From contig DATEKK010000212.1 of assembly GCA_035277485.1 (NCBI GenBank), forward strand, positions 1 to 25,153: a stretch of DNA of 25,153 nt, given 5' to 3'. Under the pieces are notes generated by a model that worked only from the letters and a program-made list of their open reading frames with translations, was not told the origin of the DNA and did no database searches. Of the stretch, positions 15,327 through 23,203 are shown in pieces. The position numbers and the translations under genes are program-made. Position 1 is the stretch's first letter; each line of letters opens with the position of its first letter. Source of the stretch: JADGGM01 sp035277485. Its GTDB lineage: Bacteria > Gemmatimonadota > Gemmatimonadetes > Gemmatimonadales > Gemmatimonadaceae.

Positions 15327-16349
15327 ATGTCATCCGTGGCTCCGGCGCCCGGCACCGCATCGTCGCTCACGCGCGACCGCCTCGACCTGTTGCTCGCCGC
15401 CGCGACGCGCGCGCGCGTGGCGATTGTCGGCGACGCCATGCTCGACGTGTATCTGCGCGGCGACGTGGATCGCATCTCGCCCGAGGCTCCGGTCCCGGTG
15501 GTGCGCGTGCGCGAGCGGCGCACCGCGTTGGGCGGCGCGGCCAACGTCGCCCAGAACGCTGTTGCGTTAGGCGCGCACGCCGAGCTCGTGTGCGTCGTGG
15601 GGCGCGACGCGAGCGGCGTGGAGCTCCGCCGGATGTTGGGCGCGATCGGCGCGGATGGGCGCTCGGTGGTCGAGGTAGATCGCGCGACGACCACCAAGAC
15701 CCGTGTGCTCGCGCGCGTGCAGCAGGTGGTGCGAGTAGACGAAGAGGAGGACGCCGACTTGGCCGGCGGCGACGCGGCGCGGGTGATCGCCGCGGCGCGC
15801 CGCGCGATCGACGAGGCCGACGCGCTGGTGCTCGAGGACTACAACAAGGGCGTGTTGCTGCCGGGGCTCATCGAGGATCTGATCGCGCACGCCCGGCGCC
15901 GCGGCATTCCCGTGGTGGTCGACCCCAAGTATCGCAACTTCTTCAGCTACCGCGGGTCGACGGTGTTCAAGCCCAACCGGCGCGAGCTCGAGGCTGCGTT
16001 AGGCGCGGCGGTGGACCTGGATCATCCGCAGGCCCTGCCGGCGGTCCTCGCGCGGCTCGACGTGGACCACCTGCTGCTCACGTTAGGCGAGCGGGGGATG
16101 GTGCTCGCGGGCCGCGACGGTGCCCTCTACCGCATCCCGGCCACGGCGCGCGAGGTGTACGACGTGGTGGGTGCGGGCGACACGGTGACCGCGTACCTCG
16201 CGGCGATGCTCGCCGCCGGGGCGTCGGCGCGCGAGGCGGCAGAGGTCGCGAACCTCGCGGCCGGCGTGGAAGTTGGCAAGTTAGGCGCGGCGTCGGTGAG
16301 CGCCGCCGAAGTGCGCGGGGCGTTTCTCACACGCCCAAGTGCTTCTTGA
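15327..16349 (+). CDS. hldA: D-glycero-beta-D-manno-heptose-7-phosphate kinase (RfaE1/HldA type)
   Basis: Phosphorylates heptose-7-phosphate at C1 in ADP-heptose synthesis for the LPS inner core. The 340-residue protein is a single PfkB/ribokinase-type domain without the cytidylyl/adenylyltransferase half of fused HldE, so a separate HldC-type enzyme is expected elsewhere. Signatures: IVGDAMLDVYLRGDVDRISP and EAPVPVVRV near the N-terminus, GGAANVAQN, LEDYNKGVL, VVDPKY, FKPNRRELEAA and the catalytic DVVGAGDTVTAYLA. The start is ATG 15327 with AGGGG just upstream. It carries four GTTAGGC copies, all Leu-Gly, in the opposite chromosomal orientation to most neighbours. The last 23 bases overlap the convergent gene. 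Confidence 0.95.
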   Translation: MSSVAPAPGTASSLTRDRLDLLLAAATRARVAIVGDAMLDVYLRGDVDRISPEAPVPVVRVRERRTALGGAANVAQNAVALGAHAELVCVVGRDASGVELRRMLGAIGADGRSVVEVDRATTTKTRVLARVQQVVRVDEEEDADLAGGDAARVIAAARRAIDEADALVLEDYNKGVLLPGLIEDLIAHARRRGIPVVVDPKYRNFFSYRGSTVFKPNRRELEAALGAAVDLDHPQALPAVLARLDVDHLLLTLGERGMVLAGRDGALYRIPATAREVYDVVGAGDTVTAYLAAMLAAGASAREAAEVANLAAGVEVGKLGAASVSAAEVRGAFLTRPSAS

Positions 16350-17319
16350 GGAACGCGACCGTCCTCGGCCACGCGTCCTTGATCGCCGACAGATTCGCCT
16401 GCTCCTCCACCGTGTCGCGCTGCGCTTTCGGATCGTCCTGCGCCCGCGCGAACCCGTGGATCGCCCCCTCGTAGTTCTTCCCGAAATAGTCCTTGTGCAG
16501 CGCGCGCATCGCCGAGTCCACGGCGGGCATCGCCGCGCCGATGCGCGCGTCCTTCGAGCCGTTCAGCAGCATCATCGGCACGCGGATTTTCTTGAGCGAG
16601 TCTGCGTTAGGCACGGAGTCCTGCATGTACGGCAGCCCATAGAATGCCACACCGCCCGAGAAGCCGGACGTGCCTTCGTTGGTCGCGTAACCCCAGGTGG
16701 TGTAGCCGCCCCAGCAGAATCCGATCACGGCGTACTTGTGCTCGGCCGATGGCTGCGACATCGCGTACCGCGCCGCCGCGGTAATGCCCATGTTGCGCTC
16801 CGCCGGTGCCACGCCCCGAATGAGCTTGACCGCCGAGTCCGACGGGAGCTCGTCGGCCGACGCGCCGCCGCGCACGCGCGAGAGGAGATCGGGCGCGATG
16901 GCGATGAACCCATCGGCGGCGACCTGGTCCGCCACGCCGCGAATCCAGGTCGAAAGCCCGAAGATCTCGTGCACCACGACGACGACCGGCGTGTGCGGCC
17001 GCGACGTCTCGGGGTACACGATCCACGCCATCAGTGAGTCGTTGGAGCCCGGCTCCCACGCGATCTTCACCCACTCGCCGTGCCGCGGGCTCGCCGCGAT
17101 GCGCGCCTTCGCCGTGCTGGCGCTCGGCGGCAGGCCGGGGACGCCCTGCGCGTCCGCGCGCCTAACGATACGCGGCGCCGCCATGTCGGCCGCGCGCATG
17201 CCGGCCATGTGATCGTCCATCGCGACACGCGATGCCTGCGGCACGCGCCGCTGCATCGTGCACGCCGATCCGAAGAGGACGGCGACTCCAACCACACAAA
17301 GAACACGGCGGGCACACAT
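16327..17319 (-). CDS. Exported dienelactone-hydrolase-family protein
   Basis: An alpha/beta hydrolase of 330 residues with a hydrophobic N-terminal signal (RRVLCVVGVAVLFGSAC). Cys20 could be lipidated, though the lipobox is imperfect (Gly at -3). The hydrolase domain follows a linker to about residue 80. The dienelactone-hydrolase triad is clear: nucleophile C202 in GFCWGG, D257 in GSKDARIG and H288 in AIHGF; VHEIFGLSTW forms the oxyanion-side loop. The substrate is unknown. The start is ATG 17319 with GGAG eight bases upstream. Its 3' end overlaps the heptose kinase gene on the opposite strand. Two GTTAGGC copies are read as Pro-Asn and Val-Arg. Confidence 0.92.
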   Translation of the reverse strand: MCARRVLCVVGVAVLFGSACTMQRRVPQASRVAMDDHMAGMRAADMAAPRIVRRADAQGVPGLPPSASTAKARIAASPRHGEWVKIAWEPGSNDSLMAWIVYPETSRPHTPVVVVVHEIFGLSTWIRGVADQVAADGFIAIAPDLLSRVRGGASADELPSDSAVKLIRGVAPAERNMGITAAARYAMSQPSAEHKYAVIGFCWGGYTTWGYATNEGTSGFSGGVAFYGLPYMQDSVPNADSLKKIRVPMMLLNGSKDARIGAAMPAVDSAMRALHKDYFGKNYEGAIHGFARAQDDPKAQRDTVEEQANLSAIKDAWPRTVAFLKKHLGV

Positions 17320-17420
17320 GGTTCTGCTCCGGTCGGTGATGTGTTGACCGGAACGCTACGCGTGGGCCGCGTCGCGCGGAAGACGATCATTCTCCATTCC
17401 CTAGGTGTCAGCCGCGGCTG

Positions 17421-20141
17421 CTACTCTTGTCGAATCGCCACCATTGGATCGATCCGCGCCGCTCGACGCGCCGGAAGCCAACTCGCGAATGCGGCCACGG
17501 CGATCAAAATCGTGGTGGTTGCCAGGAATGTCGTGGCATCGAGGGTGCCGACACCAAAGAGTAGCGAGCGCATGAGACGCGTGAGCGCGAACGCGCCGGC
17601 GATGCCGAATGCGGATCCCCACACCGCGGTAGTAAGGCCGTCGCGCAGGACGAGGCCGACGATGCCGTTCTGCGTCGAACCGATCGCGAGGCGAACGCCG
17701 ATCTCGCGCTGGCGCTGCACCACGGAGTACGCCACGAGTCCGGACAACCCGACGGCGGCCAGCAGCACGGCGAGCACCGCGAACGCCCCGATCAAGAGGA
17801 GGTCGAAGCGCCGGGATGCGACCGATTCCGACACCAGCGATTCGACGGTCTGCACCTTTGCCACGACGAGTTGGGGATCGATCGATCGCACGAGGCGCTG
17901 CACGCGCGGCGCCAGCGCGAGCGGGTCGCGCTCGGTGCGGACGACGAACGTCAATTCGCGCAGCGCCGCATCGACGAACGTGCTGTCAACGGCCAGCTGT
18001 CGCGCCGGAAAATACAGCTCGGGTGGACTCGTTTGGTCTAACCCACGCGTGGGAACCGTGCGCACGACGCCGACGATCGTCTTCCACGGATCGGTCGACT
18101 GCGGCGCTCCCCACTTGATGCGCAGGCCGATCGGATTCCTCTCGCCGTAGAACTGATGCGCCAACCGCTCGTCGATGATGGCGACGTTCCCCGAGCTCGC
18201 CTCGTCGCGCGCATCGAATGCTCGTCCCTTCACGACGGGAATGCCCATCGTCTGGAAGTAGTCGCGCAGCACGACGAAGTTCGAGGCGATCGGCACCTTG
18301 GGCAGCGCCTCGCCCTCGGGGCTGAAGGCGATCTGCCATCCGCCTAACGTCGGGAGATTCACGGTCGCGGTGGCGCTGCGAGCACCCGGCAGGTGCGCGA
18401 GCGAATCGACCAGTGCCTGCTCCGCGTCGATGACGCGCGACGCCTTCGGATACCGGTACGAGGGAAACGCGATGTGAAAGGTGAGCAGATGGGCCGGCGT
18501 GAATCCCGGATCCACCTTGAGCACGTTTGCAAAGCTTCTCGCCAGTAATCCGGCGCCGGTCGTGAGCACCAGCGCGAGCGCGATCTCGCTCGCGACCAGC
18601 ACACGGCGTGCGCGCTGTTTGGTTCGCCCGGCGCTCGTCCCGCGTCCCTCGTCGCGCAGCGTGTTCGCCAAGCCGAGTGCGCTGCCGGACAACGCCGGCA
18701 CCAGCGAGAACAACACGATGACGAGCAGTGTGACCGCGACCGTGAACGTGAGCACGCGCGCGTCGAGCCCCAAGCGGTACCCGGACAGCATGCCGTCGGG
18801 CGCAAGACGGGCCAACGCCGCCGTACACCAGTGCGCGAGCAGCAGCGCGCCGAACGCACCGGGCGCCGCGAGCACGGCGCCCTCGGTGAGATATTGCGCC
18901 GTGAGCCGGCCCCGGCTCGCGCCTAACGCACGCCGCACGGCGAGCTCCCGGCTGCGCGCCGCCGCACGCGCGAGCAGGAGTCCCGCGACGTTGATGCACG
19001 CGATGAGCAGCACGAAGGCCACCGCGCCCAACAGTACGATGAGCGGGCCGCGGACGTCCGACACGAGGTGCGCCCGGAACGGCAACGCCGCGGCAGCGAC
19101 GCGGAATGCAGGGGAGTAAAACGTGGGATACAACGCCGGCAGACGTCCGGCGATCGTGTTCACCGCGGCGGTCGCCTGGTCCACGGACACGCCCGGAGCG
19201 AGCCGCGCGATCATGTGGGCGTTGAACGAATTGCCGCGGCCTTGCATCACACCGGGCGTCATGCGCAATGGCACGAAGAACGCGGCCGGCTCGAGACTCA
19301 ACCCGGGCAGCGGAAACGTGAACCCCGCGGGCATCACGCCGAGCACCGTGAATGGGCGCCCGTCGAGCAGAATCGTGCGGCCGACGATCGAGTGGTCACC
19401 GCCGAACTGCCGGCGCCACAGCGCGTCGGTCAGCACCACGGCATCGGGTGCACCGGGCGCATCGTCGCCATCCTGAAATGCTCGGCCTAACGCTGGACCG
19501 ACGCCGAGGACGCGGAACAGCGATGCCGACACCTCGAGCCCCGCCAGCCGCTGGGCGGACCCGCGGCCGGCCAGCGTGAACCACGTCGCATCGAACACGC
19601 TCGACGAGGCGAAGAGCGAACCGTTCAGCTTCGCGAAGTCGCCGAAATCCGGCGTCGAGATCGTGCCCATGTTCTGATCGCTGATCACGGGCAGCGCCTC
19701 GCCGATCATCACGAGCCGGCCCGGATCGCGGAACGGCAGCGGGCGAAAGACCACGGCGTCGACCACCGAAAAGATGGCGGTGTTGACGCCGATGCCTAAC
19801 ACGAGACACGCGATGGCCGCCGCCGCGAACGCGCGCTGGCGCGCGAGCTGCCGCACCGCGTGCCGCAGGTCGCCGAGCACGCCGGACACCGAGTCGGTCA
19901 TGGATCGCCTCCGGGCGTATTGCGCTTCGATGCGCCGACAGTCGTCGCGGACCCGCGTGAGATCGCCTAACCGCTCGACCGCGAGTGCACGAGCGGCATC
20001 GGGGTCGAGGCCACTCGCGATGTATTCGTCGACACGCGCCTCGAAATGGAACGCCAGCTCCTGGTCGAGCTCGGCGCGCGGGTCACGTCGCCAGAAGGTG
20101 ACGTAGCGAAACCAGGCGGGGTTGGATGGGCTCGGCAACAT
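17421..20141 (-). CDS. ADOP-type orphan ABC permease (MacB/FtsX-like, duplicated)
   Basis: A 906-residue membrane protein typical of the 'acidobacterial duplicated orphan permeases'. A soluble prefix domain (about 15-75; DQELAFHFEARVDEYIASGL) precedes two FtsX/MacB permease units. The first has a membrane segment at about 107-130 (AIACLVLGIGVNTAIFSVV), a large extracytoplasmic MacB-like domain to about 360, then segments near 367-391, 421-440 and 470-490 with the RSRELAVRRALGASR coupling-helix motif. The second repeats this, ending with QRQREIGVRLAIGS and three segments near the C-terminus. No ATPase gene is adjacent, as is usual for the family; the substrate is unknown. The start is ATG 20141, 18 bp after padR, which probably controls it. 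Five GTTAGGC copies, all Leu-Gly. Confidence 0.93.
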   Translation of the reverse strand: MLPSPSNPAWFRYVTFWRRDPRAELDQELAFHFEARVDEYIASGLDPDAARALAVERLGDLTRVRDDCRRIEAQYARRRSMTDSVSGVLGDLRHAVRQLARQRAFAAAAIACLVLGIGVNTAIFSVVDAVVFRPLPFRDPGRLVMIGEALPVISDQNMGTISTPDFGDFAKLNGSLFASSSVFDATWFTLAGRGSAQRLAGLEVSASLFRVLGVGPALGRAFQDGDDAPGAPDAVVLTDALWRRQFGGDHSIVGRTILLDGRPFTVLGVMPAGFTFPLPGLSLEPAAFFVPLRMTPGVMQGRGNSFNAHMIARLAPGVSVDQATAAVNTIAGRLPALYPTFYSPAFRVAAAALPFRAHLVSDVRGPLIVLLGAVAFVLLIACINVAGLLLARAAARSRELAVRRALGASRGRLTAQYLTEGAVLAAPGAFGALLLAHWCTAALARLAPDGMLSGYRLGLDARVLTFTVAVTLLVIVLFSLVPALSGSALGLANTLRDEGRGTSAGRTKQRARRVLVASEIALALVLTTGAGLLARSFANVLKVDPGFTPAHLLTFHIAFPSYRYPKASRVIDAEQALVDSLAHLPGARSATATVNLPTLGGWQIAFSPEGEALPKVPIASNFVVLRDYFQTMGIPVVKGRAFDARDEASSGNVAIIDERLAHQFYGERNPIGLRIKWGAPQSTDPWKTIVGVVRTVPTRGLDQTSPPELYFPARQLAVDSTFVDAALRELTFVVRTERDPLALAPRVQRLVRSIDPQLVVAKVQTVESLVSESVASRRFDLLLIGAFAVLAVLLAAVGLSGLVAYSVVQRQREIGVRLAIGSTQNGIVGLVLRDGLTTAVWGSAFGIAGAFALTRLMRSLLFGVGTLDATTFLATTTILIAVAAFASWLPARRAARIDPMVAIRQE

Positions 20142-20159
20142 GGCGATGCGTTGCCGTCG

Positions 20160-20516
20160 TTAGGCCAAGGCCGGCCGCTTGGTGCTCGTCAGCACCTTCG
20201 CGACCGCCGTTGCGAACGCGGACCAGGACGATGCTTCGTGCTTGAGCTGCTGACGCCCGCGCGACGTAATGCGGTAGTACTTCGCCTTGCGATTGTTCTC
20301 CGACAGACCCCACGTCGCTTCCACGAAACCGCGTTTCTCGAGGCGGTGCAGGGCGGGATACAGCGAGCCTTCCTCGATGCGCAGCGCATCATCGGTCACG
20401 TCCTGCAGCCATCGCGCGACGCCGTATCCGTGCGCCGGGCCCCACGAGATCGCCTTGAGGACGAGCACATCCAGTGTGCCTTGTAGCAGCTCGACCGTAT
20501 CCGATTCAGAAGCCAT
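20160..20516 (-). CDS. PadR-family transcriptional regulator
   Basis: A 118-residue winged-helix regulator. ELLQGTLDVLVLKAISWG and HGYGVARWLQ form the first helices, then RIEEGSLYPALHRLEKRGFVEA and KAKYYRITSRGRQQL (recognition helix and wing), with a short C-terminal dimerisation helix. ATG 20516 (MASESDTVELLQG) was chosen; it has AGGGA seven bases upstream, whereas the longer open frame has no family resemblance. PadR genes regularly precede ADOP permeases, and here the two are 18 bp apart. The TAA stop lies inside a GTTAGGC heptamer (20159-20165). Confidence 0.94.
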   Translation of the reverse strand: MASESDTVELLQGTLDVLVLKAISWGPAHGYGVARWLQDVTDDALRIEEGSLYPALHRLEKRGFVEATWGLSENNRKAKYYRITSRGRQQLKHEASSWSAFATAVAKVLTSTKRPALA

Positions 20517-20551
20517 GACAATTCCCTGCCCGCGACAGGTGAACGCTCGCC

Positions 20552-20567
20552 GCGCGCCGCGGCGCGC
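20552..20567. repeat. 16-bp perfect palindrome upstream of padR
   Basis: GCGCGCCGCGGCGCGC reads the same on both strands. It lies 36-51 bases upstream of the padR ATG, so it could be an operator or a strong hairpin in the mRNA leader. Its pure G+C content makes chance palindromy easier. Confidence 0.5.
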
Positions 20568-20658
20568 ACCCCTAGAACGACTCTGGGAAGGAAACACATC
20601 CCCCATAGATCGTCAAGGGTACACGCGAGCACGACTGAGACCGTGAAGGCGGACCCGC

Positions 20659-20674
20659 AGGCGGTGCACCGCCT
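20659..20674. repeat. 16-bp perfect palindrome in the divergent region
   Basis: AGGCGGTGCACCGCCT is perfectly self-complementary, with GC/GC flanks that extend the pairing with one mismatch. It sits between the two divergent genes, upstream of the TTGACG box, where a dimeric regulator could bind. No T-run follows, so a terminator is unlikely. Confidence 0.5.
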
Positions 20675-20917
20675 TGCCCGTCGGTTCATGTCGAGAACAT
20701 TTCCCGAAAGTCTCGGAAGACCCGTTTTTTCAACAACGACGACAACAACTACCAGTTCTTGCCGTTAGGCAGCGCGCCTTCCCTCGCGCAGAACGATCAC
20801 TTTCGTGATCCCTCGTTTTACCTATCGAGTGCCTCTAGCGGACCGGCGGCGGAGCGCGAGATTCAACGCTGGTCCCGCGGCCAGTCGAGGCGTGGATCTT
20901 CTCTCACCGTCTTCACC

Positions 20918-22246
20918 ATGAAACGCACGCTGGTCCTCGTGGCCTGCTCGGTGCTCCTCGCACGCGTGTCGCCGGCGCAAACACCGGTCGACTCGGCGCT
21001 CGCGACATACATCGATGGTATCGAGGCGATCGACAGCCACGCCCACCCCATGCTGCCGGTCGCTCCCGGCGCGCCGCCGGACACCGACTTCGATGCGTTA
21101 CCGCTCGACGGCGTCCCTCCCTTCCCGCTCCAGGCACGCCTTCGCGCCGAGAACACGGAATGGCGCGATGCCCAACGCACGCTCTATGGCGTGACGTCCA
21201 CCGACACCGGCGCCGCGTATCGCGATGCGCTCGCGTCCGCCCAACGGAACGTCGCCCAACGCGAGGGTGAACGGTTTCCATCGTGGGCCCTCGACCAGGC
21301 CGGCATCGATGTCATGATGGCCAACCGTATCGCACTCGGGCCCGGCCTCGCACCGCCGCGCTTCCGATGGGTTGCATTCGACGATGCGCTCATGCTCCCG
21401 CTCGATACGCGCGCCGAAGCCGCGCGCACGCCCGACACGCGATCCCTCTATCCCAAGGAGTCGAAGCTTCTCCGCCGCGACCTCCACGACCTCGGCATCG
21501 CCGCGTTGCCGCGCTCCCTCGACGCGTACGTTGCACGCGTGATCGTGCCGACGCTCGAGCAGCAGAAGCGCGGCGGCGCCGTGTCGATCAAGTTCGAGGC
21601 CGCGTATCTTCGGCCGCTCGACTTCGACGATCCCGATCCCGCGCTCGCGCGCCGCGTGTACGCACGCTACGCGGCCGGCGGCACGCCGACGCACGCCGAG
21701 TACAAGGCGCTCGAGGACTACCTGTTCCGCGTGATCGTGCGAGAGGCCGGACACCAGGGCATGTCCGTGCAGATCCATTGTCTCGAGACCTACGGCGGAT
21801 TCTATGACGCCGCCGGCAGCGCGCCGCACCTGCTCGAGCCGGCACTCGACGATTCGACGCTGCGCGGCACGACCATCATTCTCATTCACGGCGGATGGCC
21901 GCTGGTCGACGAAACGCAGACGCTGCTCGCGAAACCCAACGTCTATACCGACATTTCCGCCATGACGCTCATCCTGGAGCCCGCCGAGCTCGCGCGGGTG
22001 CTGCGCCAGTGGTTAGGCGAATGGCCCGACAAGGTGTTGTTCGGCACCGATGCGTTCGACAACAGCCCCGCGTACGGGTGGGCCGAATCGGCAGTGTTAG
22101 GCACCAAGACCGCTCGGCGTGCGCTGGCCCTGGCCCTCACGGGAATGATGCGCGACGGCGAGATCGATCGGACCCGGGCCGAGCAGTTGGCACGAATGGT
22201 GATGCGCGAGAATGCGATCGCGGCGTATCACCTGCACCTCAACTAG
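20918..22246 (+). CDS. Exported amidohydrolase (Amidohydrolase_2-like metal hydrolase)
   Basis: A 442-residue TIM-barrel hydrolase with a signal peptide (MKRTLVLVACSVLLARVSPA, probable cut after SPAQ). Metal-ligand motifs: H41-A-H43 (IDSHAHPM), a histidine in VQIHCLETYGG, another in LIHGGWPL and the catalytic Asp in LFGTDAFDNSP. VSIKFEAAYLRPL supplies a Lys/Glu pair. It resembles exported amidohydrolases of unknown substrate; a distant relation to uronate-isomerase-like barrels is possible. ATG 20918 (MKRTLVL) was chosen over upstream in-frame ATG 20759 because it begins a proper signal peptide and the longer form would bury it. The ParB-like gene begins nine bases after its stop. Confidence 0.88.
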   Translation: MKRTLVLVACSVLLARVSPAQTPVDSALATYIDGIEAIDSHAHPMLPVAPGAPPDTDFDALPLDGVPPFPLQARLRAENTEWRDAQRTLYGVTSTDTGAAYRDALASAQRNVAQREGERFPSWALDQAGIDVMMANRIALGPGLAPPRFRWVAFDDALMLPLDTRAEAARTPDTRSLYPKESKLLRRDLHDLGIAALPRSLDAYVARVIVPTLEQQKRGGAVSIKFEAAYLRPLDFDDPDPALARRVYARYAAGGTPTHAEYKALEDYLFRVIVREAGHQGMSVQIHCLETYGGFYDAAGSAPHLLEPALDDSTLRGTTIILIHGGWPLVDETQTLLAKPNVYTDISAMTLILEPAELARVLRQWLGEWPDKVLFGTDAFDNSPAYGWAESAVLGTKTARRALALALTGMMRDGEIDRTRAEQLARMVMRENAIAAYHLHLN

Positions 22247-22255
22247 GCGCGTCAC

Positions 22256-23197
22256 ATGCCCCGTGCGAAGCGCAAGAAAGCCCAGGCGGAACCGCTGTCG
22301 CGCGGCCTCGATGCGCGGCGCCTCGCCACCGCCGCCCACCCCGCCGCGGTCGACGAGCTCGCCGAGCGCATCGCGAGCGACGGCGGCGCCGTGTTGGGCA
22401 TCTACCGCGATCCGTTAGGCAGCCACTGGCAGATCCTCGCCGCGCTCCCCGTGGACAAGGTCGAGCCCACGCCCTTCCAGCGCGACCTGTCCGATTCCCA
22501 CGTCGGCCGCCTCACGGATGCGATCGATCGGCTGGACCGCTACGTCGATCCGGTGACCGCCGTGCCCACGGCGGATGGTCTCTACTGGACGCCCAACGGT
22601 TATCACCGCCTCGGCGCCATGCGCCGGTTAGGCGCCAAGGCCATCGTCGCGCTCGTGATCCCGGAGGCCGAGGTCGCGCACCGCATTCTGCTGCTCAACA
22701 CCGAGAAAGCGCACAATCTGCGGGAAAAAGCACTCGAGGTCGCGCGGCTCGCCGTCGCGCTCGCCGAGCTCGACGATCGCCCCGAACGCGACTACGCCAT
22801 CGAGTTCGAGGAAGCCGCGCTCATCACGCTGGGATTCTGCTACGAGCAGAACGGGCGGTTCGCCGGCGGCGCGTACCACCCGGTGCTCAAGCGCTGCGAC
22901 AAGTTCCTGTCCATGAAGCTGCCCCGGGCGCTGGAGGTGAGACGCGAGCGCGCGGCCAAACTCCTCGAGCTCAACGACGCGGTGACCGCGGCGGTCGCGA
23001 GCCTCAAGTCGCGCGGTTTCGAGAGTCCGTATCTGCGCGCGTTCGTCGTGGCGCGCATCAACCCGCTGCGCTTCAAGCGCGGCGAAGCTGATTTCGACGA
23101 GACCATCGACAAGATGCTCGCGAGCGCCCGCCGCTTCGACGCGGCAAAGATTCGCGCGGATCAGGTCGCGAGGAGCGGCGGCGCGCCCGAGGAGTAG
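22256..23197 (+). CDS. Stand-alone ParB N-terminal-domain protein
   Basis: A 313-residue protein with a basic N-terminus (PRAKRKKAQAE) and a ParB/Spo0J N-terminal (ParBc) fold at about 60-160. VDKVEPTPFQRDLSDSHV matches the ParB start (I.PNP.QPR-like), and PTADGLYWTPNGYHRLGAMRRLG matches the box 'GxRRxxAA' with GYHR in place of GERR. The remaining part (LLLNTEKAHNLREKALEVARL to the C-terminus) is helical. It lacks a partner parA and a typical helix-turn-helix parS-binding domain that I can recognise, so chromosome partitioning is not supported; nucleotide binding or hydrolysis is possible. The start is ATG 22256, nine bases after the amidohydrolase stop, so it is probably cotranscribed. Two GTTAGGC copies, Leu-Gly. 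Confidence 0.85.
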   Translation: MPRAKRKKAQAEPLSRGLDARRLATAAHPAAVDELAERIASDGGAVLGIYRDPLGSHWQILAALPVDKVEPTPFQRDLSDSHVGRLTDAIDRLDRYVDPVTAVPTADGLYWTPNGYHRLGAMRRLGAKAIVALVIPEAEVAHRILLLNTEKAHNLREKALEVARLAVALAELDDRPERDYAIEFEEAALITLGFCYEQNGRFAGGAYHPVLKRCDKFLSMKLPRALEVRRERAAKLLELNDAVTAAVASLKSRGFESPYLRAFVVARINPLRFKRGEADFDETIDKMLASARRFDAAKIRADQVARSGGAPEE

Positions 23198-23203
23198 CGC
23201 GCC

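Larger units (their letters stand above)
20517..20917. other. 401-bp divergent intergenic region between padR and the amidohydrolase
   Basis: No gene is supported here. It holds a 16-bp perfect palindrome in the padR leader (20552-20567), a second at 20659-20674, and a small hairpin GATCAC-TTTC-GTGATC (20795-20810) followed by TCGTTTT. There is one GTTAGGC at 20764-20770 and AT-rich stretches at 20728-20760. A TTGACG -35-like box for padR (20616-20611) has no convincing -10. Promoters for both flanking genes must lie here. Confidence 0.7.

Noticed and set aside
20795..20818. Rho-independent terminator (GATCAC-TTTC-GTGATC then TCGTTTT)
   Set aside because: The stem is short and AT-containing, and no gene reads into it from the left; a leader hairpin or chance is as likely.
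20759..20917. 53-residue upstream extension of the amidohydrolase
   Set aside because: A typical signal peptide begins at ATG 20918; the extension would bury it and is low in coding character.
21895..23091. 398-codon plus-strand frame across the amidohydrolase and ParB-like genes
   Set aside because: Shifted-frame shadow: extremely Arg/Ala-rich and crosses the boundary of two supported genes.
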